Origin: Calothrix anomala FACHB-343 | Lineage (GTDB): Bacteria; Cyanobacteriota; Cyanobacteriia; Cyanobacteriales; Nostocaceae | Direction: 5' to 3' | Assembly (NCBI RefSeq): GCF_014696435.1 | Contig: NZ_JACJQG010000047.1 | Location: 1-64,000, forward strand | Length of the DNA: 64,000 bases | In this document: one piece after another, positions 9,022 through 17,793 of the stretch | Layout of the letters: each line of letters opens with the position of its first letter | How positions within the stretch are numbered: the first letter of the stretch is position 1 | Made by a program: the position numbers and the translations under genes | The notes under the pieces: generated by a model | The model's database searches: none | The model's input: only the letters and a program-made list of their open reading frames with translations | What the model was told of the DNA's origin: nothing

Positions 9022-9124
9022 TTTTTTGTACTGAATTAACAGTTACCCTGTACACACAAGTTTAGTCACTATTTTGCACTCAGTACAAAGATATGTATAC
9101 ACGGTAGCCTTTACAAAAGGAGGG

Positions 9125-9243
9125 TAAGGGACTTCCAAATAAAAAAAATATTCCAATCATTAACTTACCAAACCCGCAACTCGTAGGGGCGGGGTTACCC
9201 CGCCCCTACAATTTGGCATAATTTATTTTTTGGAGTTCCCTAA
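9125..9243. mobile_element. Miniature element of the AGGGACTTCC family
   Basis: It starts TAAGGGACTTCCAAATAAAA and ends in TTTTTTGGAGTTCCCTAA; the ends are inverted repeats of about 30 bases with mismatches. Inside is a GTAGGGGCGGGGTTACCCCG hairpin. It sits in the spacer between two genes of the metabolic cluster and could end or weaken read-through. Confidence 0.7.
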
Positions 9244-9262
9244 GTCCTAACTTATTGTCTGG

Positions 9263-10189
9263 TTACTTAGCAGTTACCTGTAACTTTTCAGGCAAAGATA
9301 CTCGTGGTTGCATCTTTAGAATCTCGCGCGCCTGCGCTGGCGTTGCAACTTCCCGACCTAGTGTATGCGCCATCTTCGCAACCTTTTCTACTAACTCGCC
9401 ATTGTGCGGCTTGCCAAAACGGATATAGGGATCGTCTCCCAGCCCAATGCCGACATGTCCGCCAAAGGTAATTGCCCAGGCTGCTAAATGCATCACATCC
9501 CCATTCCAGCACATCACTAGCCAAGGAGCGCCTGCAGGAATCGCATCCACCATTGCCTGTAAACCAGAGACTGTCCCTAGCGCACCAGTGGGCATAATTT
9601 CTCCAGTAAAGACAAACTCCCAGAACGTATTTTGTGAAAGAAGTCCCATCTCTTGAAAGCAGCGTGCTGTCCTAATCTGTCCTATATCCCAACAAGCACA
9701 ACTAACGTAGATGTTATTTTCCGTAAGTATCTTGAGTACATCCTGAATATGAGCGCGGGAATTGGCATAAACTTGGTCATAAGTTTTGAATTGCTTTGTC
9801 TGTGGGTCCCAGAAGTCCACATTTAAAGAACCGAACTCCAAAGGCACCATGTCAACTCCCAAAGTTGGATTGGCATTTGCTGCCAAAATATGACTAACAC
9901 GATCCTCTACATTATTTTGTGTAGTAATGTAACCAAGTGTAGGGTCTACGATCAGATCGGTCTTTTCCCGGATACCTTCGATGACTTCGAGATATAATTC
10001 CATATCGTTAAGCCACTTCCCGCTTATGGGATCGCGTCCATGCCAATGAAAGATTGAGGCTCCCGCTTCCCAAGCACGAACCGCTTCTTGGATTATCTCC
10101 TGTGGACTGTATGGGAAATTGGGATTTTCCTTGCGGTAGTCCATATCGTTGCAGCGACACTCAATGATCAGTGGTAGTTGAGCATTCAT
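9263..10189 (-). CDS. BKACE-family beta-keto acid cleavage enzyme (DUF849)
   Basis: The 308-residue TIM-barrel enzyme belongs to the BKACE family, whose prototype (3-keto-5-aminohexanoate cleavage enzyme, Kce) condenses a beta-keto acid with acetyl-CoA in a zinc-dependent reaction to give acetoacetate and a new CoA ester. Seen: IIECRCNDMDYRKENPNFPYSPQEI, the zinc ligands in SIFHWHGRD near residue 48, GTVSGLQAMVDAIPAGAPWLVMCWNGD, and the C-terminal GGHVGIGLGDDPYI...NGELVEKV typical of the family. The second substrate varies between subfamilies and cannot be read here. It is flanked by paralogous hydrolase-fold genes on the same strand. No lysine-fermentation partners are nearby, so a fermentative role is unlikely. 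Confidence 0.88.
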   Translation of the reverse strand: MNAQLPLIIECRCNDMDYRKENPNFPYSPQEIIQEAVRAWEAGASIFHWHGRDPISGKWLNDMELYLEVIEGIREKTDLIVDPTLGYITTQNNVEDRVSHILAANANPTLGVDMVPLEFGSLNVDFWDPQTKQFKTYDQVYANSRAHIQDVLKILTENNIYVSCACWDIGQIRTARCFQEMGLLSQNTFWEFVFTGEIMPTGALGTVSGLQAMVDAIPAGAPWLVMCWNGDVMHLAAWAITFGGHVGIGLGDDPYIRFGKPHNGELVEKVAKMAHTLGREVATPAQAREILKMQPRVSLPEKLQVTAK

Positions 10190-10358
10190 ACAGTTTCTCT
10201 TAAGTAGGTAAGCAAATTTATTTGTATCTTTAAGCTAGCAGTTATCAACCCGGAAACCACAGTGAAACACTTTGATGTTATGTTGAGCGATCGCAAATAA
10301 TTTTTGAATCTGGGGGTATCCCTGTTTCCCCCTGTTAATACTGATTTAGCTCAAGTAC

Positions 10359-11177
10359 TTACTGCTGCTCTAAAAAATCAATTACTACTTTAAATACTTC
10401 TTGCGGCATTTGATTGATCATCCACAGGGTTCCGCCTTCTAGTTCAACACTTTGACTATGAGGAATGGCTTCCTGAGTCCAAGATTGATTTTCAGCTTTA
10501 GCTAAAGCATATTTTTCTAAGGGTTCTAACGCTTTTTCTGCTGACAAAATCAAAGTCTGACAATTAATCAAACGAAATCTTGCTGGGGCAGAAAGACAAT
10601 AGTTTGCTACTGCTAAACCAGGATATATAGGAGAGCCAAAGGACTTCAAATCATCTAAAACACAACGGTGATTTAACTCTCCATTTCCGACGTAATTGAC
10701 GCGAGACAACCATTGTGGCATCAAATGAGAGCCATCTTCTTTAATTTGCGATCCTTGAGAATATCTCTTGAGGATTTTTGCTTGTTCTTCTGCGTCAAAT
10801 CCAATTACATTGCAGAGAATAAGTTTGTCAACTCGTTCTGGATAGGCTGCTGCAACTTCTCCGGCGATATAGCCTCCTGTGAGACTGCCGAAAATGCTGG
10901 TTTTTTTTATGCCTAATTCGTCCAAAAGTGCGATCGCAGTTTTAGCATAATCTGCAACAGAATAAACTCTTGGGGGTTTATCAGAATCACCTAACCCCAT
11001 TAAATCCATTGCAATGACTAATTTTTTGGCAGCCAACAGAGGCATCAATTCTTTAAATTCATCACTACTGCGGGGAGTCATGTGCAGTAAAAGTATGGGT
11101 TCACCTTCTCCACCTATACGGTAAAGAATTTGTCCATCTTCTGTGTCTAAAAATGCTCGTTTGATTCGTTGGCTCAT
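10359..11177 (-). CDS. Alpha/beta-hydrolase-fold protein with degenerate catalytic site (copy A)
   Basis: The 272-residue paralogue of the protein at 8200-9021 shares nearly the same first 35 residues (IKRAFLDTEDGQILYRIGGE). The nucleophile elbow reads G-S-L-T-G (SIFGSLTGGY), with Leu in place of Ser, and the usual C-terminal His site reads LEGGTLWMINQ. The pair therefore lost both ends of the catalytic triad in parallel, with different residues at the nucleophile position. The fold itself looks intact, so the genes are probably functional. It lies 45 bases downstream of the reductase gene at 11223, consistent with an operon, while 169 bases separate it from the BKACE gene. Confidence 0.85.
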   Translation of the reverse strand: MSQRIKRAFLDTEDGQILYRIGGEGEPILLLHMTPRSSDEFKELMPLLAAKKLVIAMDLMGLGDSDKPPRVYSVADYAKTAIALLDELGIKKTSIFGSLTGGYIAGEVAAAYPERVDKLILCNVIGFDAEEQAKILKRYSQGSQIKEDGSHLMPQWLSRVNYVGNGELNHRCVLDDLKSFGSPIYPGLAVANYCLSAPARFRLINCQTLILSAEKALEPLEKYALAKAENQSWTQEAIPHSQSVELEGGTLWMINQMPQEVFKVVIDFLEQQ

Positions 11178-11222
11178 TTTTTATACACCCTACCTGACTA
11201 GAGTTTAGATCTAGATTTGAGA

Positions 11223-12197
11223 TTACGGAACTACAATAATTTTCCCGTTCAAATCTCGATTTTGTATTTTGATCAGTGCGCCAGACACCCCTTCTAGATT
11301 AACTATCTCATCAATTGTGGGCTGTATCTTTCCCTGCGCAACTGCGGGAATCACTAAATTCCGAAGTGTCGCCAAACTTGAGTGATAATCGCTGTTATAC
11401 CAAAGAGCGATGCCGTAAACTGTAATATTGCGCCCCAGCAGTTTCCCCAGAGGCAGGGCAGCATCTAGGCCAGTTGTAGTGCCATAGCTGATAATACATC
11501 CATTATTGGCGATCGCTTCTAAACAATCAGCAAATGTTACTTTTCCCGCACCATCAAGTGCCACCTCTACCCCTGAATTGTCAGTAATTCTCCGCACCTC
11601 GGAAGCTACATCTTGAATACTATAATCAATTCCATGTAATGCACCTAAATCGAGTAATCGCTGTACCTTTGCTTGATTCCCCGCAGTCGCGATCGCTCGC
11701 GCTCCTAGCAGATGCGCCAGTTGAATTGCTGCGGTACCAACACCGCCGCTACCTGGATGTATCAAAACCCATTCTCCCGGCTGGATATTGGCTTTGTGAA
11801 TCAGTGCCATCCCAGCAGTTAGATAGACGATAGGCAAGCTGGCTGCTACTGTATACGATACTTCATCAGCCAGAGGTAACAACTCAGTTGCCAGACCATA
11901 TGCCATTTCTGCAAACGCACCCCTCACACGTCCAACTACACGCATTCCTGGCACAAATTCCTTCACTCCCAATCCCACAGCATCAACCTCACCAGCTGCT
12001 TCTTGACCCAGGATACAGGGTAGTTCTTGATTACGGTATGCTTGATAAGTTCCATAGGTTGTCTGTAAGTCAGAATTGTTAATTCCCGCCGCCTCTACCC
12101 GAATTCTGACTTCACCGGGGCCAGGTGGCAAAACTTCTACCTCATCTATCTGCACAGCAGTTGCACCACTGTACTCATAAATACGTGCTGCTTTCAT
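11223..12197 (-). CDS. Quinone-oxidoreductase-like MDR enzyme
   Basis: A 324-residue zinc-free medium-chain reductase, probably NADPH-dependent, of the quinone oxidoreductase/enoyl reductase type. The N-terminal GroES-like domain has VRIRVEAAGINNSDLQT and CILGQEAAGEV. The Rossmann domain has HPGSGGVGTAAIQLAHLLGARAIATAG near residues 145-170, which follows the AxxGxxG nucleotide-binding pattern. No structural-zinc cysteine cluster is present. It sits 11 bases after the amidohydrolase stop and before hydrolase copy A, so the three are probably co-transcribed. The substrate is unknown; an alpha,beta-unsaturated carbonyl is the usual type. Confidence 0.88.
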   Translation of the reverse strand: MKAARIYEYSGATAVQIDEVEVLPPGPGEVRIRVEAAGINNSDLQTTYGTYQAYRNQELPCILGQEAAGEVDAVGLGVKEFVPGMRVVGRVRGAFAEMAYGLATELLPLADEVSYTVAASLPIVYLTAGMALIHKANIQPGEWVLIHPGSGGVGTAAIQLAHLLGARAIATAGNQAKVQRLLDLGALHGIDYSIQDVASEVRRITDNSGVEVALDGAGKVTFADCLEAIANNGCIISYGTTTGLDAALPLGKLLGRNITVYGIALWYNSDYHSSLATLRNLVIPAVAQGKIQPTIDEIVNLEGVSGALIKIQNRDLNGKIIVVP

Positions 12198-12208
12198 CTT
12201 ATGAACAC

Positions 12209-13708
12209 CTATGGTTTTATTCCCGAATGGGAGCGTTTTAAATAACGTCCTGTAGGTGAACCTAATACCTGTCCGTTGTGGTAAATTAGGTTACCGCGTA
12301 AAAATGTACTCTTGACTTTTCCGGTTAATTCTACACCCTCAAATGGTGTATAGCCTTGTTGTGACTCTGATTCAGCCGCTTTTACTATAAAGCTTTCATG
12401 GGGATTTACTAATACTAAATCAGCATCATAACCAATAGCGATATCCCCTTTTTGTAATACACCAAAACGTCGCGATGGGTTCCATGATAATAATTTAGCC
12501 ATCTGGTTGTAAGACATTCCTCGCTTACTTCCTTCACTTAATACCCCAGAAAGTAAATATTCTGTACCGCCAAAACCAGATTTTGCTAACCAAATATTAT
12601 CTGGGTATTTTGCACTGCGTTTTTGTTCAGCAGAACAGCAAGCATGATCGCTAACTATCCAATCTACTTGATTATTGAGTACTGCTTGCCATAAATATTC
12701 CACATCAGCACGTGGGCGAATTGGCGGATTGACTTTTGCCCAAGTACCATTAGGAGTATCAATATCTAATAATAAATGTCCAACGGTAACTTCACGCCGA
12801 AAATTAATGTGAGGAAAAGCAGTTTGCATTGTCAAAGCTGCTTCCATTGCTTTGCGCGAACTCAGATGCAATAAATTTATATTGGCACAATTTGTTTCAT
12901 GGGCTAAATAAGAAGCAATACATATTGCTAATCCTTCAGAATGGGGTGGACGCGCTGCACTATAAGCTTTTAGTCCGCTAAGACTGGAATCATTTTCGAC
13001 AATTTTTGTATAAGCGTTGAGAATTTCTGCAATTTCACAATGCAAACTTAAGCTAATAGTTTCTCTCGCTTCTGGATGCGCTTCTATTAAACGTGTTAGA
13101 CTGCGCATAATAAATTCAAAATGGGCGAAATCATACCTCTCTTCTTTATTTATCATTAAAAAGAGGTTTTGTTGGTCTGATAAACCATGTAACCCATAAC
13201 CGCCATAAAACATAAATATTTTAAAGGAAGATACACCAAACTGTTCATAAAGTAGGGGGATTTCTTCAATATGCTGACTGGCTATAGGTGCGATGTGATA
13301 ACTGTAATCAACAAAAAAGTTACCTACAGATAAGGCTAATACTTCTGGGAAAAAATCTTGATAGGAGCCGCCTTTGTTGAGATAATATTGCCCAGTACGG
13401 ATGTAATTGAGGCTGGTAGTCACACCTCCCATTGCAGCTGCTTTACTTTCAGTAACTGCATCTTTATCTAAGGGTTGATAGATACCGATGTGCATGTGAG
13501 CATCTACCACCCCAGGAAAGCCTAGCAGATTTTGAGCATCAAATACTTCTTTGGCTTGCTCTGGGCTAATATTAGGCGCAATTTGGGCAAATTTGCCATC
13601 CTTAATGCCTAAATCTAGTAGTTCGACAGTATCATTATGGGGACGAACTACGCGGACATTCTTGATAATTTTATTTAATAGAGAGGATTCAGTCACAGTA
13701 GACTTCAC
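12209..13708 (-). CDS. Dihydropyrimidinase/hydantoinase-like amidohydrolase
   Basis: The 499-residue metal-dependent amidohydrolase resembles D-hydantoinase, dihydropyrimidinase and allantoinase, which open cyclic amides. Metal ligands are visible: DAHMHIG near residue 70, a Lys in SSFKIFMFYGGYG near 160 (the carbamylated lysine), His in SLHCEI and LLHLSSRKA, and the Asp in IVSDHACC near 355. The last beta-sandwich part is GYDADLVLVNPHESFIV. It is the first gene of the minus-strand series and divergent from the hydroxylase-like gene, with a palindrome in the shared promoter region. The substrate cannot be told; pyrimidine breakdown is one option but no other reductive-pathway enzyme is present. 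Confidence 0.88.
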   Translation of the reverse strand: MKSTVTESSLLNKIIKNVRVVRPHNDTVELLDLGIKDGKFAQIAPNISPEQAKEVFDAQNLLGFPGVVDAHMHIGIYQPLDKDAVTESKAAAMGGVTTSLNYIRTGQYYLNKGGSYQDFFPEVLALSVGNFFVDYSYHIAPIASQHIEEIPLLYEQFGVSSFKIFMFYGGYGLHGLSDQQNLFLMINKEERYDFAHFEFIMRSLTRLIEAHPEARETISLSLHCEIAEILNAYTKIVENDSSLSGLKAYSAARPPHSEGLAICIASYLAHETNCANINLLHLSSRKAMEAALTMQTAFPHINFRREVTVGHLLLDIDTPNGTWAKVNPPIRPRADVEYLWQAVLNNQVDWIVSDHACCSAEQKRSAKYPDNIWLAKSGFGGTEYLLSGVLSEGSKRGMSYNQMAKLLSWNPSRRFGVLQKGDIAIGYDADLVLVNPHESFIVKAAESESQQGYTPFEGVELTGKVKSTFLRGNLIYHNGQVLGSPTGRYLKRSHSGIKP

Positions 13709-13732
13709 ACTAAAATGAGTGTTAAAGGTGTT

Positions 13733-13758
13733 GTAGTCAGGACTTTAATCCTGACTAC
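13733..13758. promoter_or_regulatory. Palindrome between divergent cluster genes
   Basis: GTAGTCAGGA-CTTTAA-TCCTGACTAC is a perfect 26-bp inverted repeat in the 132-base region between the amidohydrolase and the hydroxylase-like gene. It could be an operator, but similar palindromes are common between cyanobacterial genes, so this is only a candidate. Confidence 0.35.
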
Positions 13759-13840
13759 GAACAAACATAGTAGCGAGATGCTGGCGAAATTTGCTGGTAA
13801 TGTAACAGTTTTTTATTAAAACGGCTTGAGGAGAAAATTT

Positions 13841-14641
13841 ATGTCAAGTTTTAATGAGTATCATCTTAATCCTGAAGAGTTTCCTTTTCTCAAAACTTTT
13901 CAAGCAAAATGGCAGGTAATTAGAGATGAGTTTACCAGATTTAACAAACAAGCTTCTGAGGAAGAATTAAAATTTACTTATGATGTGCTAGGGCCTAAAA
14001 GTAAAACTATCAAAACTAAAAGTAATTGTAAATATAGTGCTTTTGGGATTTTGTTTCAAGGTTTGTTTATTGAAGAATATATTCAGCTTCATCAAATACA
14101 ATATCCTGATTACGGAACTGATGAAGCAGCACAAAAGGCACTGCTTTTAAGAAAGAAATATTTTCCGAATCTAGCTGATTTGATTGAGCAAGTAAATTTA
14201 ATTGAAGATTCTGTAATTAGAAATGTCTATTTTGGGACATTTCATCCAGGATTAGATATTAAATTGCATGTAAATTATAATCCGCACATGAATCGTGGCT
14301 ATTTAGGTTTGATTGTGCCTGAGGGAGATATTGCGATGAAAATATGTCACGATAAGCTTTATTGGCATGAGGGGGAATTTATGGTTTTAGATCATAGCTA
14401 TCCCCATTGTCCGCATAATTACACTAATTATAATAGAACGGTTTTGGTTGTAGACTTTTTTAAAACAGATAAGCCGAGAGAAGAAGTCAGACAATTTGAA
14501 CAAGAGCAAGTTGCAGAAAGGATGCAAGATAATCCTTATAGTTTAGGTGTTTTTGGTAAGAGCGATCAAGCGCAAGAATCGGATTTTATTAAGTATGGTT
14601 TGGCTCATCAGTTAGAGTGGGATAAGGCTTTGTCAAGTTGA
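13841..14641 (+). CDS. Aspartyl/asparaginyl beta-hydroxylase-like protein
   Basis: About 266 residues; residues 130-215 resemble the double-stranded beta-helix of aspartyl/asparaginyl beta-hydroxylases (2-oxoglutarate/Fe(II) family): HPGLDIKLHVNYN, LGLIVPEGDIAMKI, WHEGEFMVLDHSYPHCPHN and NRTVLVVDFF. The second iron-binding His (DHSYPH) is present, but the place normally occupied by HLGL reads YLGL, so the first iron ligand may be missing or moved to a nearby His. The frame opens at a TTG 15 bases upstream; ATG 13841 preceded by GAGGAG is chosen. It is divergent from the amidohydrolase and may modify a product of the cluster. Confidence 0.75.
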   Translation: MSSFNEYHLNPEEFPFLKTFQAKWQVIRDEFTRFNKQASEEELKFTYDVLGPKSKTIKTKSNCKYSAFGILFQGLFIEEYIQLHQIQYPDYGTDEAAQKALLLRKKYFPNLADLIEQVNLIEDSVIRNVYFGTFHPGLDIKLHVNYNPHMNRGYLGLIVPEGDIAMKICHDKLYWHEGEFMVLDHSYPHCPHNYTNYNRTVLVVDFFKTDKPREEVRQFEQEQVAERMQDNPYSLGVFGKSDQAQESDFIKYGLAHQLEWDKALSS

Positions 14642-14841
14642 GATCTTTTCAATCATGAATGAGGAAAAAGTAGGATAAAAAATTAAGTTAAGCAGAGAAT
14701 ACTGGCGTGTCTAGGCTAAAATAGTGCATTAGTAAAAACCGAAAATCTTGCTTTTTAAAATGAGCAGTTCAAAAATCTATTGCAACATTTTAGATTAGAC
14801 AGGCTAATACGGTGCGTTACACTTCGTGATAACGCACCCTA

Positions 14842-14950
14842 CATATAATACATGCACTATGATGTGCAATTAATATTTATTTAATGCACCACCAAGAATT
14901 TCAAGAGAAAAGAAGCAATTATTATGTACAAGTTTACAGAGAATAGGTAT
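14842..14950. mobile_element. Degraded reverse copy of the 1526-1660 element
   Basis: TTAATATTTATTTAATG, AGAGAAAAGAAGCAA and CAAGTTTACAGAGAAT match the reverse strand of the element at 1526-1660. The central part is shorter and the left terminus is lost. Just upstream, 14812-14840, lies a GGTGCGTTACACTTCGTGAT / AACGCACC hairpin. The rest of 14642-14996 shows no gene. Confidence 0.6.
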
Positions 14951-14996
14951 AGGTCATAATATTTTTGAGAAAGTAAGTTAAATACAATATTAAAAA

Positions 14997-16004
14997 ATGA
15001 ATCAAAAGAAATATAAAAAGTTAGTAGCGAAGCAATTTAATGAAGATTTTAAATCTGCTATTGAAATTGTCGAAGTTACTCTGACTCAACCTGCTGGTAA
15101 TCAACTTTTAATTCAAAACAAATTCGCTGGGGTGAATGGTGGCTTTGATACTTTAGTTTGTCGTGGTGATGTTCCCTATGTGAATTTAGTTACTCCCTTT
15201 GATTTGGGTGTGGAAGCGGTAGGAAATGTTGTGGCGATAGGTGAAAATGTCAAAGGTTTTCAAATTGGTGATGCTGTTATTACTACGGCGCGTGGTGGTG
15301 GTTATCGAGAATATCAAGTTGTGGATGCAAATTTAGCGGTGAAGGTACGCCAAGCCACGCCAGAATTGTTGACGCTGATGCCTACTGGTATATCAGCTTT
15401 GGTGGCATTGGAACAAGTGGGGGAGATGAAAAGTAATGAAGTGGTGTTGGTGACAGCAGCTGCGGGGGGGACTGGCCATATTGCGGTACAGTTAGCGAAG
15501 TTAGCTGGTAATCATGTGATTGGTACTTGTAGTTCTGAGGGGAAGGCAAATTTACTGAGAGAATTGGGATGCGATCGCATTATCAACTATCGTCAAGAAA
15601 ATCTCAACGCTATCCTCAAGTCAGAGTACCCCAAGGGAATTAATTTGATTTTTGACTGTGTGGGTAAGCAGGTTTTTGATACTTGCGTTGATAATTTGGC
15701 TGTACGGGGACGTTTAGTGGTGGTTGGTTTCATCTCGGAATACGCTAAGGAGATAGAACAAATTACCCAATCGCGAATTTATCACCAACTATTTTGGAAA
15801 GCTGCTTCTGTACGCGGCTTTTTGATGCCTCATTATCAAGAGTATATACCAGAGGCACGCGATCGCCTGTTAAATCTGTTTTACACTGGTAAACTGAAAG
15901 TTGCTGTCGATTCTACTCAGTTTCTAGGTTTAGAGTCTATTCCTGAGGCTGTTCAATATCTCTTAAGCGGTCAAAATAGCGGTAAAGTAGTCGTCAGATT
16001 TTAA
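14997..16004 (+). CDS. Zinc-independent MDR oxidoreductase
   Basis: A 335-residue medium-chain reductase, close in pattern to the prostaglandin-reductase-3/ZADH2 type enoyl reductases. The N-terminal domain has FAGVNGGFDTLVCRGDVPYV and PFDLGVEAVGNVVAIGENV; the Rossmann part has LVTAAAGGTGHIAVQLAKLAGNHVIGTC, giving the AAAGGTG nucleotide loop. It lacks zinc-binding cysteines. It follows the cluster in the same direction as the hydroxylase-like gene, after a 355-base gap, so its membership in the pathway is uncertain. The next gene, an RNase D-like exonuclease, begins 26 bases downstream. Confidence 0.87.
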   Translation: MNQKKYKKLVAKQFNEDFKSAIEIVEVTLTQPAGNQLLIQNKFAGVNGGFDTLVCRGDVPYVNLVTPFDLGVEAVGNVVAIGENVKGFQIGDAVITTARGGGYREYQVVDANLAVKVRQATPELLTLMPTGISALVALEQVGEMKSNEVVLVTAAAGGTGHIAVQLAKLAGNHVIGTCSSEGKANLLRELGCDRIINYRQENLNAILKSEYPKGINLIFDCVGKQVFDTCVDNLAVRGRLVVVGFISEYAKEIEQITQSRIYHQLFWKAASVRGFLMPHYQEYIPEARDRLLNLFYTGKLKVAVDSTQFLGLESIPEAVQYLLSGQNSGKVVVRF

Positions 16005-16030
16005 GATTTTCGTCTAATTAATATTACCTC

Positions 16031-16945
16031 ATGCCTTACTTGACTGATGCCAGAAAAATTCAGGCTAAAATCGCTGAATATAGCCAAGCTCAAATTTTAT
16101 GGATAGATACGGAAGTTGCTGATTATAAAAGTCGGAATCCTCGATTATCGCTTATTCAGGTATTAGATAATCCCCAAGATATGAGTGGCTCTGATATTTG
16201 TCTTTTAGATGTGTTAGAGCAACCGGATATTATCGAAGAATTTATTACCCAAATTATGCTGAATCCGGAAATTGAGAAGGTATTTCATAATGCTAGTTAC
16301 GATTTAAAGCTATTGGGTAATAAAAAAGCTAAAAATGTGACTTGTACTTTAGAAATAGCTAAAACTATTCCTTACTATTTATTACCTTTACCTAATTATC
16401 AACTCAAAACTTTAGCCGCAGTACTTTGTAATTTCCATAATATCGATAAACAAGAACAAACTAGTGATTGGGGAAAGCGCCCTTTAGCTGAAGAACAGAT
16501 TGATTATGCCTATTTAGATTGTATCTATCTGGCGCAAGTGCATTTAAAATTGTTAGAATTGCAAGCAAAAATTAATCCCGATCCGACAACAGAAGATTTA
16601 GTTTTACTTGGTGCTAGGTATACTGAAGTTGAGCAACAATCTCAAATTATTAATTCAGAATTAGAACACCTGCAAGAACGGATTAAAAAAGCGATGCAGG
16701 CTCAAAATGTATCGGAAACATCGTACTGTAAACTTACTAGTTACCAGCGTCAAACGGTGAAGGTTGCGTTTGCTGAATTAGTCAGGTTAGTAGAAACTCA
16801 AGGTATAAATTTAGATTTCCCGATTACCTTAACTCAGAAGATGCAAAAAGATTTAGGTGAGAATTTAGAACAATTATCTGTAGATGTTGATGAAACTACT
16901 GCTTGGCGTTTGACTGCTAAAAAGCCAGATGGTGATAATTCGTAA
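16031..16945 (+). CDS. Ribonuclease D-type 3'-5' exonuclease
   Basis: A 304-residue DEDDy exonuclease. ExoI reads ILWIDTEVADY (Asp and Glu) near residue 24, ExoII reads VFHNASYDLKLL near 92, and ExoIII reads IDYAYLDCIYL near 158, with the Tyr of the DEDDy class. RNase D trims the 3' ends of structured RNAs such as tRNA precursors. The C-terminal 100 residues are helical and Gln-rich and do not show a clear HRDC domain, so the protein is shorter than E. coli RNase D. It is probably co-transcribed with the MDR gene 26 bases upstream. Confidence 0.85.
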   Translation: MPYLTDARKIQAKIAEYSQAQILWIDTEVADYKSRNPRLSLIQVLDNPQDMSGSDICLLDVLEQPDIIEEFITQIMLNPEIEKVFHNASYDLKLLGNKKAKNVTCTLEIAKTIPYYLLPLPNYQLKTLAAVLCNFHNIDKQEQTSDWGKRPLAEEQIDYAYLDCIYLAQVHLKLLELQAKINPDPTTEDLVLLGARYTEVEQQSQIINSELEHLQERIKKAMQAQNVSETSYCKLTSYQRQTVKVAFAELVRLVETQGINLDFPITLTQKMQKDLGENLEQLSVDVDETTAWRLTAKKPDGDNS

Positions 16946-17091
16946 TTCGTAATTATGTAATATAAATTACATGAGCAATAAGAGGATGTTTTAAAGGTTC
17001 TATCGTTGTAGCAAAACCTTGTAGGGGCGGGGTAACCCTCATTGGTGTAAACTTAAGCTAAAAATAGCCTCACTCTTAGCTTTGTCGCCCG

Positions 17092-17207
17092 CCTGAGAAT
17101 GAATTCTCAGGCTCATAGCCCAAGTCTACTAAAGTAGACTCAAGATTTGGAGGATATTTAGTCATCTTTAGATGACTTTGGCTATTAGCAAGGAACTTCA
17201 GTTCCTT
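17092..17207. repeat. Four palindromes in a row
   Basis: CCTGAGAATGAATTCTCAGG (17092-17111), AGTCTACTAAAGTAGACT (17123-17140), AGTCATCTTTAGATGACT (17160-17177) and AAGGAACTTCAGTTCCTT (17190-17207) follow one another. Each is an almost perfect hairpin of 7-9 bp. Such series are known as interspersed repeats in cyanobacteria; the element at 62375-62545 has a similar series. Confidence 0.7.
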
Positions 17208-17706
17208 GCGGTAACTCACGTATGGGTTACCCCTCCCCTAAGAATTGCGGGATTGCTACGTTAATTATTAGGATATTTTTTTATTTGGAAATACTTAAAG
17301 GGATTTGTCATGTTTTAGGTAGGTAATTATTATTGATTACTTATCTTGTTTTGATTCGCTTACTCAGTAGCGATGATTCAGTATTAGCTTGTAGCCTCCT
17401 AGAGAAAACTTTATCTTTATGAAGATTTTGCTAAAATAATTAAAATTATTATTTTAATAGAGTTTAAAAAGTATAATTAAAAGCGGCAAAAATAGAGTAT
17501 TGTTGCCTAGAATATCAGTTTCAATAAGAGAAAAACTCACCAGATAAATCAGGATAAATTGCAGTTTTTATACTTCAATCTAGGCTGTAACTATCTAATC
17601 TCTGTCTTTGACGGTATTCTGAGGGTTTATTTATGACAATAACTCCAGGTGATATCTACCCGCTTCACATTAATAGTAGACATAATCGTTAATTAAACCT
17701 AGAGGA

Positions 17707-17793
17707 TATAGCAACCCTAAATGATTCCGTGAAATCTTTTTATTATTGGCAGTCGGTTAACAGCATGATTTCCATAAATCAGATAGGATTGCC
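17707..17793. mobile_element. Miniature element, TATAGCAATCC family
   Basis: It begins TATAGCAACCCTAAATGATT and ends near AGATAGGATTGC. It matches the elements at 25453-25566 and 50817-50933 at both ends. It carries no coding capacity and lies 72 bases before the TPR gene. Confidence 0.55.

Noticed and set aside
7736-13708. Rut-type pyrimidine degradation operon
   Set aside because: RidA-like, hydrolase and amidohydrolase genes recall rutC, rutD and dihydropyrimidinase, but rutA, rutB and the flavin reductase are absent, and BKACE and MDR genes do not fit.
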